In this document: piece by piece, positions 8,637-17,797 of the stretch
How the letters are laid out: every line of letters starts with the position of its first letter
How positions within the stretch are numbered: the first letter of the stretch is position 1
Assembly (NCBI GenBank): GCA_025454925.1
Contig: JALONM010000015.1
Span: 1-55,647 of the forward strand
DNA length: 55,647 nucleotides
Reading direction: 5' to 3'
From: Cytophagaceae bacterium
GTDB taxonomy: Bacteria > Bacteroidota > Bacteroidia > Cytophagales > Cytophagaceae
Position numbers and translations under genes: made by a program
Notes under the pieces: model-generated
Database searches by the model: none
Seen by the model: the letters and a program-made list of their open reading frames with translations, nothing else
Told to the model about the DNA's origin: nothing

Positions 8637-8748
8637 TTTACGATGCATACAGAGCGATTCTACACCGGTTTCAATGCGGGCTTTTCCCAAGAGCTAAGAT
8701 AATACCGTTCTCATTTTCAATAGTTTTATTAAATTAGCGCCTAGAAGT

Positions 8749-9183
8749 ATGTTATCGAAAAAAGCAAAATACGCACTGAAGGCGCTGATCTTCTTGGGAA
8801 GAAGGCACGATAAAGAAATGGTTCTCATTTCTGAGATTTCAGAAAAAGAAAGAATTCCGAAAAAATTTCTAGAGCAAATTTTGCTGGACATGAAAAAGCA
8901 TTTCCTGTTGCATTCAAAAAGAGGAAAAGAAGGTGGATATTATCTGAGTAAAGATCCTTCGGAGATCAACATTGGAAACATAATTCGTATCATCGATGGC
9001 CCGTTGGCCCCAATTTCCTGCGTGAGCCGCCTGGGCTACCAGAAATGCGAGGAATGTGTAGACGAAGAAACGTGTGAAATTCGCTTCATCATGAAAAAGG
9101 TTAGAGACGCTACCTGCGATATTCTCGATAATACCACACTCGCCGACCTCATAAAATTGGAAGGGAAAATAAATCTCTTCTAA
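8749..9183 (+). CDS. Rrf2-family transcriptional regulator (Fe-S type)
   Basis: Rrf2 proteins (IscR, NsrR, RsrR) are winged-helix regulators, many of which sense redox state, NO or Fe-S supply through a cluster. The 144 residues begin MLSKKAKYALKALIFLG, the typical first helix. They continue with IPKKFLEQILLDMKK (the recognition helix), KRGKEGGYYL (the wing) and IIDGPLAPISCVS. The sensory loop contains Cys91, Cys100, Cys103 and Cys109, which could bind a cluster. An extra Cys123 follows. The gene is divergent from guaB and seems to stand alone. I cannot identify its targets. Confidence 0.9.
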   Translation: MLSKKAKYALKALIFLGRRHDKEMVLISEISEKERIPKKFLEQILLDMKKHFLLHSKRGKEGGYYLSKDPSEINIGNIIRIIDGPLAPISCVSRLGYQKCEECVDEETCEIRFIMKKVRDATCDILDNTTLADLIKLEGKINLF

Positions 9184-9340
9184 CCCGAATTGTATCGATC
9201 TACCCGACGGAGTGCCTCGTGGTATCCATGATCCGGAGCCAGCAATGCCGAATGGGAGTGCAGCTATTTCCAAATAGCTTTCTCATGCAGTCGTTCATTC
9301 GGCAATCTTTTATTTTGGGATTCTCAACCATAAAATATGT
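9180..9340 (-). pseudogene. possible minus-strand gene remnant after the Rrf2 gene
   Basis: In the 426-base gap 9184-9609 a minus-strand frame ends at TAG (9180-9182). Read backwards it has protein-like content: LLAPDHGYHEALRRVDRYN before the stop and RLPNERLHEKAIWK before a single in-frame TAG near 9264. No start codon or family could be assigned. An 8-bp palindrome, AGCTATTT-CC-AAATAGCT, lies at 9262-9279. The rest of the gap to 9609 shows nothing I can name. This may be decay or chance. Confidence 0.2.
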
Positions 9341-9609
9341 ATGGAGATTTTTTTCAGGATTCCTCACTCTGAATAGTTTCCTTTTAGTATGTATTTCCAC
9401 GCAACACAAAGCTTCTTGCAAAGCGATGATATATCCTGGTTTTATTCTTCAACACACACCATAGCGGTATCATTTTTTTTAGCAAGGGTAGGATTGTAAA
9501 AATTGAAATGCAATCCGAAATGTAATATTCCAATAGATAGAAATAATAAGAATAGTTCGATAGTCCTTGCCTAAAAATCCGCTATATTGTTCGTACATCT
9601 TGCCGTACC

Positions 9610-11208
9610 ATGTTGTTCCAGACTTTAGACTTGGTGATCGTTTCCATCTATGTTGTTGGCATCATAGTGTATGTGTTTTTTACGGCAGAAAAATCAAAAA
9701 ATGTATCTCAATATTTTTTAGCCAACCGTTCCATGCCCTGGTACATCATCGGGCCTGCTCTATTCATGACCGATGTGAGTTCCATGGCGGTGATTGGCCT
9801 GGTGCAAGAGGGGCATGATGCAGGCCTGGCAGTATCCAATTTTGTGCTTTCGGCATGCGTAGTATTGTTGTTACTGGCCTGGTTTTTTGCTCCCTTTTAT
9901 CTCAAAACGGGAGTGCTCACGCTTCCAAAGTATTTGGAAAAACGATACAACCGTCAATGCAAAATGTATCTCAGTGTAATTTCTATTCTTGCTTACGTGC
10001 TTACCAAAGTATCGGTAATATTGCTGGCGGGAGGACTTATCATAAGTGCTGCCATGGGTTGGGATTTATACACGTCCTGTTTGATGTTGGTTTTAATTAC
10101 AGGCATGTACACACTTGGAGCAGGCTCTAAGGGCATTATCAAAGCGCAGTCAATACAGTTTGTTGTTTTTTTGATAGGATCGATAGTATTGTTGTGGTAT
10201 GCCTGGCAAGGCATAGGCGGTTTGGAGGGAGTACAAACACGCATTCCGCAAAGTCATTTTAATATTTTTAAACCCATTACCGATTCTTCTTTTCCCTGGC
10301 CCGGAATGGTAGTAGGAGCTTTGATATTGGGCATTTGGTATTGGACCACCGACCAGTATATTGTGCAAATTGTGTTGAGTTCGAAAAATACAGAGCATGC
10401 CCGCTCCGGCGCCATCTGGGCTGCTTGGCTTCGTTTACTCCCCATCGTGCTGTTGGTTTTTCCAGGAATGATTGCAAAAGGATTGTATCCCGACATCCCA
10501 TCCAGTGAAGCGTATGTAACCATGCTTCGGGAATTGATTCCTCCGGGCGTAAAAGCGGTGGTGGTATTAGGCCTTTTGTCTGCGCTGATGTCTTCACTCT
10601 CCAGTTGTTTTAATGCTACGGCCACGTTGTTCACGCTGGATATTTACAATACCTTATATCCGAAAGCCAATGATTTTGTACTGCTAAACATCGGACGCAT
10701 TGCCACGTTTGTAATGGTTATTTTTGGGATCATTTGGGTGCCATTTATCAACGCAATTTCCAATGATATTTATCGCTACGTGCAGGGTGTGCAGGCGTAC
10801 ATAGCGCCGCCTGTTTGTGTGGTATTTATGGTGGGTATTTTGTGGCCACGAGCCAACGACAAAGCCGCTATCAGGGTGCTTATGGGAGGCTTTGGATTGG
10901 GGGCCCTGAAATTTTTGGCCGATATTTTATTTTATACCTTCGATTGTTCCTGGTATGCCGTGGCATTGGTTGCACAATGGCATTCCTTGTATTTTGCCAT
11001 TGCCTTATTCTTCCTGAGTATCGTGTGCATGGTGGTGATCAGTTATGTGTATGAAAAACCTTCCAAACATAAAATCATCGGATATACTTTACAGTATGCC
11101 AATCCCGGATCCAGTCTGCATCAAAGACCTCGATGGCACCTGCTCAATGTGTTGGCGACAGTTGGATTAATACTGGCCTTACTGGTATATTGGCTTTTGT
11201 TTGGGTAA
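9610..11208 (+). CDS. sodium:solute symporter (SSS family, SGLT-like)
   Basis: This is a sodium-coupled transporter in the inner membrane with about 14 helices, 532 residues long, comparable to vSGLT. The N-terminal FLANRSMPWYIIGPALFMTDVSS matches the SSS signature, in which the first unwound helix binds substrate and sodium. GIWYWTTDQYIVQIVLSS corresponds to the family motif around the W-x-x-D-Q region. LLSALMSSLSSCFNATATLFTLDIY carries the adjacent serines that form the Na2 site. The motif set fits sugar-type SSS transporters best, but the substrate is not determined. The gene stands alone, with hemW starting 122 bases later. Confidence 0.88.
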   Translation: MLFQTLDLVIVSIYVVGIIVYVFFTAEKSKNVSQYFLANRSMPWYIIGPALFMTDVSSMAVIGLVQEGHDAGLAVSNFVLSACVVLLLLAWFFAPFYLKTGVLTLPKYLEKRYNRQCKMYLSVISILAYVLTKVSVILLAGGLIISAAMGWDLYTSCLMLVLITGMYTLGAGSKGIIKAQSIQFVVFLIGSIVLLWYAWQGIGGLEGVQTRIPQSHFNIFKPITDSSFPWPGMVVGALILGIWYWTTDQYIVQIVLSSKNTEHARSGAIWAAWLRLLPIVLLVFPGMIAKGLYPDIPSSEAYVTMLRELIPPGVKAVVVLGLLSALMSSLSSCFNATATLFTLDIYNTLYPKANDFVLLNIGRIATFVMVIFGIIWVPFINAISNDIYRYVQGVQAYIAPPVCVVFMVGILWPRANDKAAIRVLMGGFGLGALKFLADILFYTFDCSWYAVALVAQWHSLYFAIALFFLSIVCMVVISYVYEKPSKHKIIGYTLQYANPGSSLHQRPRWHLLNVLATVGLILALLVYWLLFG

Positions 11209-11330
11209 AAGAAGAATGAAGCGTTGTAGGAATTTGGATTTAAGGGAAGTAAGGCAATACATGGGGTTCACTACCAATTTTTAATTCAGTATAAAAACGT
11301 AATATTTCGTTGACAATTGTCAAGTATTTG

Positions 11331-12452
11331 ATGGCATCTATTTATTTTCATATTCCATATTGCAGGCAGGCATGCCATTATTGCGATTTTCATTTTTCAA
11401 CCAATACCAGCACACAGGCCCGTGTAGTGGCGGCCATGCGAAAAGAATTAGAATTACGCAGAGCATATATTGGCAAGGATACAATTCAAACCATTTATTT
11501 TGGAGGAGGAACACCTTCGGTATTACACCAAGAGGAATTGTCGTCGTTGCTGGAAGATTGTTTTCGCTATTTCAGCGTGTCGCCTGGTGCCGAAATAACA
11601 CTCGAAGCCAATCCGGACGATGTAAGTCTGCCTGTCTTGCGCGATTGGAAAGCTCTTGGTGTAAATCGAATCAGCCTAGGGGTGCAAACATTTCAGTCTC
11701 AGCCGTTGCGTCAAATGAACCGCATACATACCGGAGACTCTGCCAGGCGCGCTATACAAGAGGTACAGGAAATATTGCCCAACATTACGGTAGACCTTAT
11801 GTATGGCTTGGTAGGCGATACGTTGGATCGACTGAAGGAAGACACGGAAGCCTTGATTCAATTGAATATTCCTCATCTTTCGGCCTATTGTCTTACCATC
11901 GAAGAAAAGACTGCCTTTGGGCAATGGCATAAAAAAGGAAAATTAGAAACTCCGGAGGAAGACATCAGTGTTGCCCAATTCGATTATTTGATGGATGTGC
12001 TGGAATCACAAGGGTATTTGCATTATGAAATTTCAAATTTTGGAAAGCCTGGCTACCTGAGCCAGCACAACCGTAACTACTGGCAAGGGGGCAATTACCT
12101 GGGGATTGGCCCGGGTGCGCATTCATACAACCAACAAAGCAGGCAATACAATGTAGAGAATAACGTTTCTTATTTTACTTGTATCGAAAAGTCTGAAACT
12201 TTCTACGAAATAGAATATTTGGACGAAAAAATCAAACTTAATGAATACCTTCTTACAGGAATACGAACCATGGAAGGAATCGATTTGGAATATATCCGCG
12301 CAACTTATCCGCAATATTGGGGAGAACTTTCGGCCCCTTTGCCAATCTTATTAACCAATGGTTTGGTGTTACAAAAAGAAAGTCGTATCTTATTAACGCG
12401 AAAGGGAAAGCATTTGTCGGATAGAATTACTCGCGACCTGTTTATTAGTTAG
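11331..12452 (+). CDS. hemW: HemW, radical SAM heme chaperone-like protein
   Basis: HemW is a radical SAM protein related to coproporphyrinogen dehydrogenase HemN that binds heme and acts as a chaperone for respiratory enzymes (family knowledge). The N-terminus SIYFHIPYCRQACHYCDF carries the CxxxCxxC cluster motif. IYFGGGTPS, TLEANPDD, RISLGVQTF and NITVDLMYGLVG are the usual radical SAM and HemW blocks. The C-terminal HemN-like domain is present. An in-frame TTG at 11310 would add seven residues before the conserved start, so the ATG at 11331 (373 residues) is preferred. HemW lacks the fourth N-terminal Cys of HemN, which fits here. Confidence 0.92.
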   Translation: MASIYFHIPYCRQACHYCDFHFSTNTSTQARVVAAMRKELELRRAYIGKDTIQTIYFGGGTPSVLHQEELSSLLEDCFRYFSVSPGAEITLEANPDDVSLPVLRDWKALGVNRISLGVQTFQSQPLRQMNRIHTGDSARRAIQEVQEILPNITVDLMYGLVGDTLDRLKEDTEALIQLNIPHLSAYCLTIEEKTAFGQWHKKGKLETPEEDISVAQFDYLMDVLESQGYLHYEISNFGKPGYLSQHNRNYWQGGNYLGIGPGAHSYNQQSRQYNVENNVSYFTCIEKSETFYEIEYLDEKIKLNEYLLTGIRTMEGIDLEYIRATYPQYWGELSAPLPILLTNGLVLQKESRILLTRKGKHLSDRITRDLFIS

Positions 12453-12473
12453 TAATTTTAATGAGTTAAATGT

Positions 12474-12481
12474 TATATTTG
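12474..12481 (+). promoter_or_regulatory. -7 promoter box before the 124-residue protein
   Basis: TATATTTG is an exact TAnnTTTG match. It overlaps the possible GTG start at 12481, which favours the downstream ATG at 12505. Confidence 0.5.
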
Positions 12482-12504
12482 TGGAACTAGAGCAAGAAAC
12501 CTTA

Positions 12505-12879
12505 ATGGATAGTGCACAAAAGAAGTCCTTACTTCTGCTAAAGCTTGTTATTTTTAATTATCATGGTCTGGACCTTCAGGAGAAGAAAATTCTCTCTGAT
12601 ACTGCTATGAAAATAGAAGCGACGGAAGAGCTTGCTTGGGCCTATGAATTTTCCAACCAGGATCCTGTTACTTCGTTTGAAAGAGCGCGTGCTTTTTTTG
12701 CTAATACAGTATCCACCTACGACAAGGAAGTTCGTTTTTCATTTATAAAGTCGGTATGGGAAGATACTCAATCCAAGGGCTACGTAAGCGAAATAGAAGC
12801 CATGAGTATGCTCAAGCTTGCCAAAGACTGGGGCGTTCAAAAAGAGTTGCTCGCCATGGTGCGCAATTTATCGCACTAA
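12505..12879 (+). CDS. hypothetical helical protein
   Basis: This is a predicted soluble, mostly helical protein of 124 residues with many Leu, Lys and Glu and no signal peptide or motif that I recognise. A GTG at 12481 would add eight residues but overlaps a -7 box, so I use the ATG at 12505. It ends inside the beginning of the M1 peptidase frame, overlapping it by up to 124 bases. That overlap suggests translational coupling or a mis-set peptidase start. The function is unknown. Confidence 0.65.
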   Translation: MDSAQKKSLLLLKLVIFNYHGLDLQEKKILSDTAMKIEATEELAWAYEFSNQDPVTSFERARAFFANTVSTYDKEVRFSFIKSVWEDTQSKGYVSEIEAMSMLKLAKDWGVQKELLAMVRNLSH

Positions 12880-14387
12880 TATTCCTCACGTTATTTTTTA
12901 CTTTTTCACCCGCAGTGGCTCAGCAGCCGCTTCAGTGCAATGAAGGTCCTCTCCGGAACTTTGATGTAAAATTTTACTCCTTGTCGCTCACACTCCAGCC
13001 AGAACAGAAATATATTCAAGGATATGTGGATATGCACATCTCCACTTCCTTACAGCAAGATACCATACAACTTGACCTTGATGCTCGCTTGAAAACCGAT
13101 TCTGTTTGGGTCAATAATAGTTCTGTAAATTTTCGTCGAGATTCTTCGGCCTTGTTTGTTCCTCTCCCGACTCAACGAAACCATGTGCTACGAGTATTTT
13201 ATCAAGGCATTCCGTTAGAATCCAACAACCCACCCTGGCAAGGAGGATGCACCTGGACGCGGGATGCTCGTGGCAACTATTGGGCAGGAGTGAGTATTCA
13301 AAACGATGGGGCACATAAGTGGTGGCCGTGCAAAAACTCCTGGTGCGACCGACCCGATAGCGTAGCGCTTCAATTCAAGGTTCCCGCTTCCTACCAAGCT
13401 ATTGCCAACGGAAAGTTGCAATCAGTGAAGAAAGAAAACGCGTATCGTTTATTTCAATGGAAAATTTCAGTTCCCATTGCTTTGTACAACATCACTTTTT
13501 ACCTGGGTAAATTTGCTTACGTTACACAAGAGTGGCAGGGAAACAGACTACAGTATTATCCCTTGCAATATCAAAAACGTGCAGCCAAAAAACACTTTAG
13601 GCAGTGCAAAGATATTCTTCAGGTTTATGAACAATTATTTGGTAAGTACCCTTTTTACCGCGATGGTTTTAAAGTAGTAGAAGCACCCTATTGGGGAATG
13701 GAACATCAAACCGCGATAGCCTATGGAAATAGTTACCACAACGATATTGCTGACTATGATTTTATTTTACTTCACGAAATAGCACATGAATGGTGGGGAA
13801 ATAATGTTGGAGCTTCGGATCCCGCGTATATGTGGATTCATGAAGCATTTGCTACATACAGCGAAGCCTTGTTTATGGAAAAAAGGTATGGAATGGAAGT
13901 AGCTACGGACTATCTTCTTCAACAACAAAAACGAATTAAAAATAAAGAAATCATGGAGGGAACGCCAGGCGCTACCCTTCACTACTCCGATGCAGACATG
14001 TATTACAGGGGCACTTGGATGTTGCACACCTTGCGGCATCACGTACATAATGATTCCCTTTGGTTCGAGTTGTTTAAGAAAATACAATCTCAACCGGGTT
14101 TGTATACTGCACAATCGTTTCGAGCGGCCATACAATCTTTCCTGAAATTAAACTTAGAAGACTTTTTTGATTTTTTCACCAAGACAACAGAGGTGCCGAT
14201 GTTGTATTACCGAATCAATGAGGAGGGGAACGTGGAATGTCGTTCTGATGCCCCATTGCCATTTACAATTTGGTGGAAAAATGCGCCGCTTACCATCACT
14301 ACATCGTTCAGTCAGGTTTCGATTCCGCAGGATCAACTACGGTCGCTGGAGCAAGAGTATTATTTGAAATGCATAGCTACTAAATAA
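12756..14387 (+). CDS. M1-family metallopeptidase, exported
   Basis: M1 aminopeptidases remove N-terminal residues using one zinc ion. The zinc motif HEIAHEWW (His340, Glu341, His344) is followed by Glu363 after 18 residues, the classic HEXXH-x18-E. GMEHQTAIAYG stands at the GxMEN position, in a variant form also common in secreted Bacteroidota members. A hydrophobic segment, IALIFLTLFFTFSPAVAQ, looks like a signal peptide. The start is uncertain. The only in-frame ATG (12756) leaves a 38-residue basic leader inside the preceding gene. An in-frame CTG about 26 codons later would give a normal signal peptide. The ORF is shorter than large M1 enzymes, as is usual for this subgroup. Confidence 0.85.
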   Translation: MGRYSIQGLRKRNRSHEYAQACQRLGRSKRVARHGAQFIALIFLTLFFTFSPAVAQQPLQCNEGPLRNFDVKFYSLSLTLQPEQKYIQGYVDMHISTSLQQDTIQLDLDARLKTDSVWVNNSSVNFRRDSSALFVPLPTQRNHVLRVFYQGIPLESNNPPWQGGCTWTRDARGNYWAGVSIQNDGAHKWWPCKNSWCDRPDSVALQFKVPASYQAIANGKLQSVKKENAYRLFQWKISVPIALYNITFYLGKFAYVTQEWQGNRLQYYPLQYQKRAAKKHFRQCKDILQVYEQLFGKYPFYRDGFKVVEAPYWGMEHQTAIAYGNSYHNDIADYDFILLHEIAHEWWGNNVGASDPAYMWIHEAFATYSEALFMEKRYGMEVATDYLLQQQKRIKNKEIMEGTPGATLHYSDADMYYRGTWMLHTLRHHVHNDSLWFELFKKIQSQPGLYTAQSFRAAIQSFLKLNLEDFFDFFTKTTEVPMLYYRINEEGNVECRSDAPLPFTIWWKNAPLTITTSFSQVSIPQDQLRSLEQEYYLKCIATK

Positions 14388-14741
14388 AAAAACTCATAGC
14401 TACAATGAGCATATGAGTATAAATTCTAATAATGAACGAAATAAGAATAATTAATTAATTAGGATAAGGATATAAACGGGAATTGGAGGCATAGGTTATT
14501 GTGTTTGCCGCTTAATCCAATTTCACTTATCCACACACCCGTGTGAATTGCTAATGAGCTGATACATATTTAATTATATTCCAAATCCAGCACCAACTGT
14601 TGCCACTATGAAATGGAAGGAGTCCAGGTCTGAAAATGACGATCGCTATTAGGAGAAGTTCAATGTTATGGAGAATGCAAGTTGAGCTGGAAAAAATTCA
14701 TCGAAATGATGCCAACCTCGTATATTGGAAAAAAAATTACT

Positions 14742-15782
14742 ATGCGTTCCCCATTCGTTTTTTTATTGTCAGGATGGATATTCCTTTCCATACCTGTCAT
14801 GTCAAAACCTTATAAAGGTGCAGAAATTCGTACGAATGATTCCTTCTTGTACGGACGATTCGAAGTGAAGATGAAAAGTTGTCAGGCAAGTGGAATGTTG
14901 ATGTCATTCTTTACTTTTTACGACAATCCGGATTTTGTAACCCGATGGAATGAAATTGACATCGAAATTTTGGGTAGGTACAACAACGAGGTGCAATACA
15001 ATGCCATTGTTGGCAAGCACGAAATGCATGAACACCGACAGGTGTTGGATGTTAACCCCCATCTTGACTTTCATGTGTATGCGTTTGATTGGACGCCCTC
15101 TTACATTGCCTGGTCGGTAGATGGGAAAGAATTATTCCGTCAAACAGGCGAACACATTGCGCGCATGAATCAGAAGCAAAAAATAATGATGAACATATGG
15201 CCTTCGGAATTTTGGGATTGGACAGGCCCCTGGAACGAATCGGTATTGCCTTTGAGAGCCGCCTATGATTTTGTTCGCTATTATGAATACAAGCCAACTA
15301 CCAAAGATACATTTCAATTAAGCTGGGAAGATCCATTTGATCAGCTAGACATGAGTCGTTGGTCTTTCGCAACACATACCTTTGATGGAAATGCCTGCGA
15401 TTTCACACCTTCGAATGCGATTTTTAAAGACGGAATTTTGTATTTGCTGCTAACCAAAGGTGAGTTTGAAGAAAAGGTAGAAATTAAATCCGAAGCTCCT
15501 CCAACTGATTTTAATGCCGTGCAGCTCGCTTCGGCAGAGCTTATAAAACCCAATACTCTGAAAGTTCAATTCACTGGGAAAATAAATAAGGTGAACGCAA
15601 GAAAAGAAAATTTTTCCGTAGCAGGTACTCAGGTTGTTAAATGTAAATTCGACATTTCTATGACTTTTGTAGAGCTTGAGCTCAGCAATTACACGTACAA
15701 AGAAGGGGATACGCTGATCTTTAATCCACCTGCCAAAAGTTTGGCCAAAGAGAAACAAGAAATTCCTATTCAAAAAAAATAA
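14742..15782 (+). CDS. GH16 beta-glucanase (lichenase-like), circularly permuted, with C-terminal extra domain
   Basis: This is a secreted glycoside hydrolase of family 16, expected to cleave beta-1,3-1,4-glucan. The catalytic motif NEIDIEILG gives Glu71, Asp73 and Glu75. The order of parts is unusual. The strands beginning YKGAEIRT...YGRFEVKMK come first, followed by the catalytic motif, TPSYIAWSVDG and the C-terminal strands. Only afterwards comes SWEDPFDQLDMSRWSF...TFDGNACDFTPSN...DGILYLLLTK, which in Bacillus lichenase is the N-terminus. The same permutation is known in the Fibrobacter succinogenes enzyme. A remaining segment of about 90 residues looks like a small beta domain. The ATG at 14742 gives a signal peptide; an upstream start at 14682 is less likely. 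Confidence 0.88.
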   Translation: MRSPFVFLLSGWIFLSIPVMSKPYKGAEIRTNDSFLYGRFEVKMKSCQASGMLMSFFTFYDNPDFVTRWNEIDIEILGRYNNEVQYNAIVGKHEMHEHRQVLDVNPHLDFHVYAFDWTPSYIAWSVDGKELFRQTGEHIARMNQKQKIMMNIWPSEFWDWTGPWNESVLPLRAAYDFVRYYEYKPTTKDTFQLSWEDPFDQLDMSRWSFATHTFDGNACDFTPSNAIFKDGILYLLLTKGEFEEKVEIKSEAPPTDFNAVQLASAELIKPNTLKVQFTGKINKVNARKENFSVAGTQVVKCKFDISMTFVELELSNYTYKEGDTLIFNPPAKSLAKEKQEIPIQKK

Positions 15783-15789
15783 GAACAAC

Positions 15790-16299
15790 ATGCTGGCTTT
15801 AAAAGAGTGGTCGGGCATTGTAGATGTGCTCGGAAAGGGTAAACAAAGTATAGTGCTGAGAAAGGGTGGAATTGCAGAAGACAACGATCAGTTTGATGTA
15901 AAGGGAAAAACTTTTTTATTATTCCCTACTCAATTCCATGAAGCAGAAAAGCATCTGAAACCACAGTGGCATCCTTTTATGAATGGGGAGCGCTTTTTTC
16001 AGGAAGGTTTAACACGTATTCAGTATTATGCTACCTTGGCTCATTACGAAGTGCTGAAGGATTGGGAGAAGGTTCACAAATTGGATTCCTGGCATGCCTG
16101 GACAGAGGAAACCATTCGCGAACGTTATGAGCGATGGAATGCTTCCATTGCCTTATTAGTCCTTCAGGTTTTTGAATTAAATACGCCTCTTGTTATTGAT
16201 GCAGGCCTGCCGGCTTACAGCGGCTGCAAGTCCTGGGTAGAGGTGGAAGCCGAAGGCAACTTCCTGGGTAAAGAAGTAATAAACAAAACTATTCTTTAA
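15790..16299 (+). CDS. DUF1802 family protein
   Basis: The 169 residues match the DUF1802 pattern: ALKEWSGIVDVLGKGKQSIV, LRKGGIAE, FLLFPTQFHEAEKHL. The family has no established function but often sits near mobile or restriction genes and shows a conserved LRKGG-I-E core (family knowledge). There is no signal peptide. It starts 7 bases after the GH16 stop and may be cotranscribed, although a functional link is not evident. Confidence 0.85.
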   Translation: MLALKEWSGIVDVLGKGKQSIVLRKGGIAEDNDQFDVKGKTFLLFPTQFHEAEKHLKPQWHPFMNGERFFQEGLTRIQYYATLAHYEVLKDWEKVHKLDSWHAWTEETIRERYERWNASIALLVLQVFELNTPLVIDAGLPAYSGCKSWVEVEAEGNFLGKEVINKTIL

Positions 16300-16304
16300 C
16301 ACAT

Positions 16305-16393
16305 TTTTTCAATAGAAATTCTTCTGTTGAAAAACGACAACTAAAATCAAGGGCTTCAGAAGGAATCGAATAGAAGAATTTCTTTTCGATTCC
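16305..16393. terminator. two hairpins between convergent genes, possible bidirectional terminator
   Basis: Hairpin one has a 13-bp stem with one G-T pair (TTTTTCAATAGAA 16305-16317 with 16322-16334) and an ATTC loop. Hairpin two has GGAATCGAA (16362-16370) pairing with TTCGATTCC (16385-16393) and a partly paired interior. Both contain AGAA/TTCT cores, so AGAAATTCTTCT at 16314 is the exact reverse complement of AGAAGAATTTCT at 16372. This allows an alternative long-range fold. The pair lies between the converging DUF1802 and O-antigen ligase genes. Confidence 0.55.
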
Positions 16394-16447
16394 CATAATT
16401 TTAGTAGTCGCGATTAACGGCCATAGATCTACAATCCATAAACGTTC

Positions 16448-17761
16448 TCAATCATGCGCTTCGCTTCTACTGTGAAAAGCTGGTTTAATATTTTCCTCTG
16501 CCTGCAAGCGCTCTGCATATGCGATGGAGAGCCAGAAGGTAAAGCCATACAGCATACTACCCAATTGATTTTCCAAGGTAGCCTCTGAAATAAAAGAGCT
16601 TATAAAAATGAGCTGAATCAATAACGGGAAAATATATTTCAATAAAGTCCGATGAAAAAAGGGCGATAGCACCAAACAAAAAAATGCCAGTAATCCTGCA
16701 ATGCCTGAAGCCAGCCAGATGAATAGAAATTGATTGTGTGGAATAAGGCGGAATTCAGAAGGATAGGTGGGAAACTTTTGTTCGTAAAGCGCAAACATTT
16801 CATGTTGTACATCGCCGATGCCTACGCCTGTCCAGGGCTGTTCTTTTATCAACTCCAGGGCCAACATCATCGATACCAACCGATTGTTGTCGGAATATCC
16901 TAAATCCATTTTTCCGGATAAGAATAAATTCACATCACGGATCATGTAATCCGCTTTATTGTGAATAGTAGGAACAGTATGATAAAGCACAAAGGGTAGG
17001 AGCAGGGTGCCACTCAGAGCCGATAAGCCTAGTATATATTTTTTTTTCTGAAAGGTTTTTAATCCAATGAAGAAAATCAAGGAGGCATAAAAGGCAAGTA
17101 AACCACTGCGTACAGAAAGCAAATGCAAAAATGCCAGATTCAGAAACAAGAAAGCAATAAGTAAACGTTTCTCAAGCAAGGGTTTTCCGCTAATGAATTT
17201 CTTTTCGATAAGAATGAAATAGCTGAGAAATATTGCGATGACCAACATCAGGCTATATCGGGTATGGGTAACTTTAAATGGAAGAGGAATAACCTGGCCG
17301 GCAATGTATCGTTCTGTAATATCGGCAAAGTCTCGGAAGTAATTCCAATAACCGGCCAGCGCGATAAGCCCTACTTCAACAATAAAAACATACACAATAA
17401 AGCGAAGGGTTGTGTGAGAAAGTTTTCGCATACTTATCCAGGCCATTGGGAAAAGGATAAGACTCAATTTCAACATCATTCGGTGTTGAAGGTATTCTTT
17501 GTCTTCAGAATATAAACTGGTAAGAGCAAGTATCGCTACTACCGCCACAGAGCTTAAAAAAAGCCAGGAGCGAGAAGCAAACCGGATATTATTTTTAAAT
17601 CCCCATATGAAAAATGGCAAGGCTAGTCCGGCCATGCCAATGGACATAAAAGCCCTCGAAACAAACAGGCCTGTAATGAGCATGATGGAAGAGATCACCA
17701 ATACGTAGATGCCAAAAGAAGGTAATATCGTGGAGTCTTTTATATTTTTATTTTCAGTCAT
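16448..17761 (-). CDS. O-antigen ligase/polymerase family membrane protein (Wzy_C-like)
   Basis: The 437-residue protein has about ten to twelve predicted membrane helices. A periplasmic loop near the C-terminal third carries WTGVGIGDVQ...RLIPHNQFLFIWLASG, the pattern of the Wzy_C (WaaL/O-antigen ligase) family with its conserved GxG and HNxFL-type motif. Members join polysaccharide to lipid A core or glycosylate proteins in the periplasm; which of these applies here is unknown. No sugar transferase genes are adjacent. The gene is divergent from the ECF sigma gene, with a 13-bp palindrome in between. Confidence 0.82.
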   Translation of the reverse strand: MTENKNIKDSTILPSFGIYVLVISSIMLITGLFVSRAFMSIGMAGLALPFFIWGFKNNIRFASRSWLFLSSVAVVAILALTSLYSEDKEYLQHRMMLKLSLILFPMAWISMRKLSHTTLRFIVYVFIVEVGLIALAGYWNYFRDFADITERYIAGQVIPLPFKVTHTRYSLMLVIAIFLSYFILIEKKFISGKPLLEKRLLIAFLFLNLAFLHLLSVRSGLLAFYASLIFFIGLKTFQKKKYILGLSALSGTLLLPFVLYHTVPTIHNKADYMIRDVNLFLSGKMDLGYSDNNRLVSMMLALELIKEQPWTGVGIGDVQHEMFALYEQKFPTYPSEFRLIPHNQFLFIWLASGIAGLLAFFCLVLSPFFHRTLLKYIFPLLIQLIFISSFISEATLENQLGSMLYGFTFWLSIAYAERLQAEENIKPAFHSRSEAHD

Positions 17762-17764
17762 GAA

Positions 17765-17797
17765 AATCGTATCTTTATAAAAATTAAAGATACGATT
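17765..17797. promoter_or_regulatory. 13-bp palindrome in the divergent promoter region, with -7-like boxes in both arms
   Basis: AATCGTATCTTTA (17765-17777) is exactly inverted at 17785-17797, with a 7-base spacer. Each arm contains TATCTTTA, one mismatch from TAnnTTTG. The minus-strand copy faces the O-antigen ligase gene and the plus-strand copy faces the sigma gene. This fits a shared operator or divergent promoters. It starts three bases from the ligase ATG. Confidence 0.4.

Noticed and set aside
11310-11330. TTG start for hemW
   Set aside because: HemW proteins begin just before the IYFHIPYC motif, which fits the ATG at 11331.
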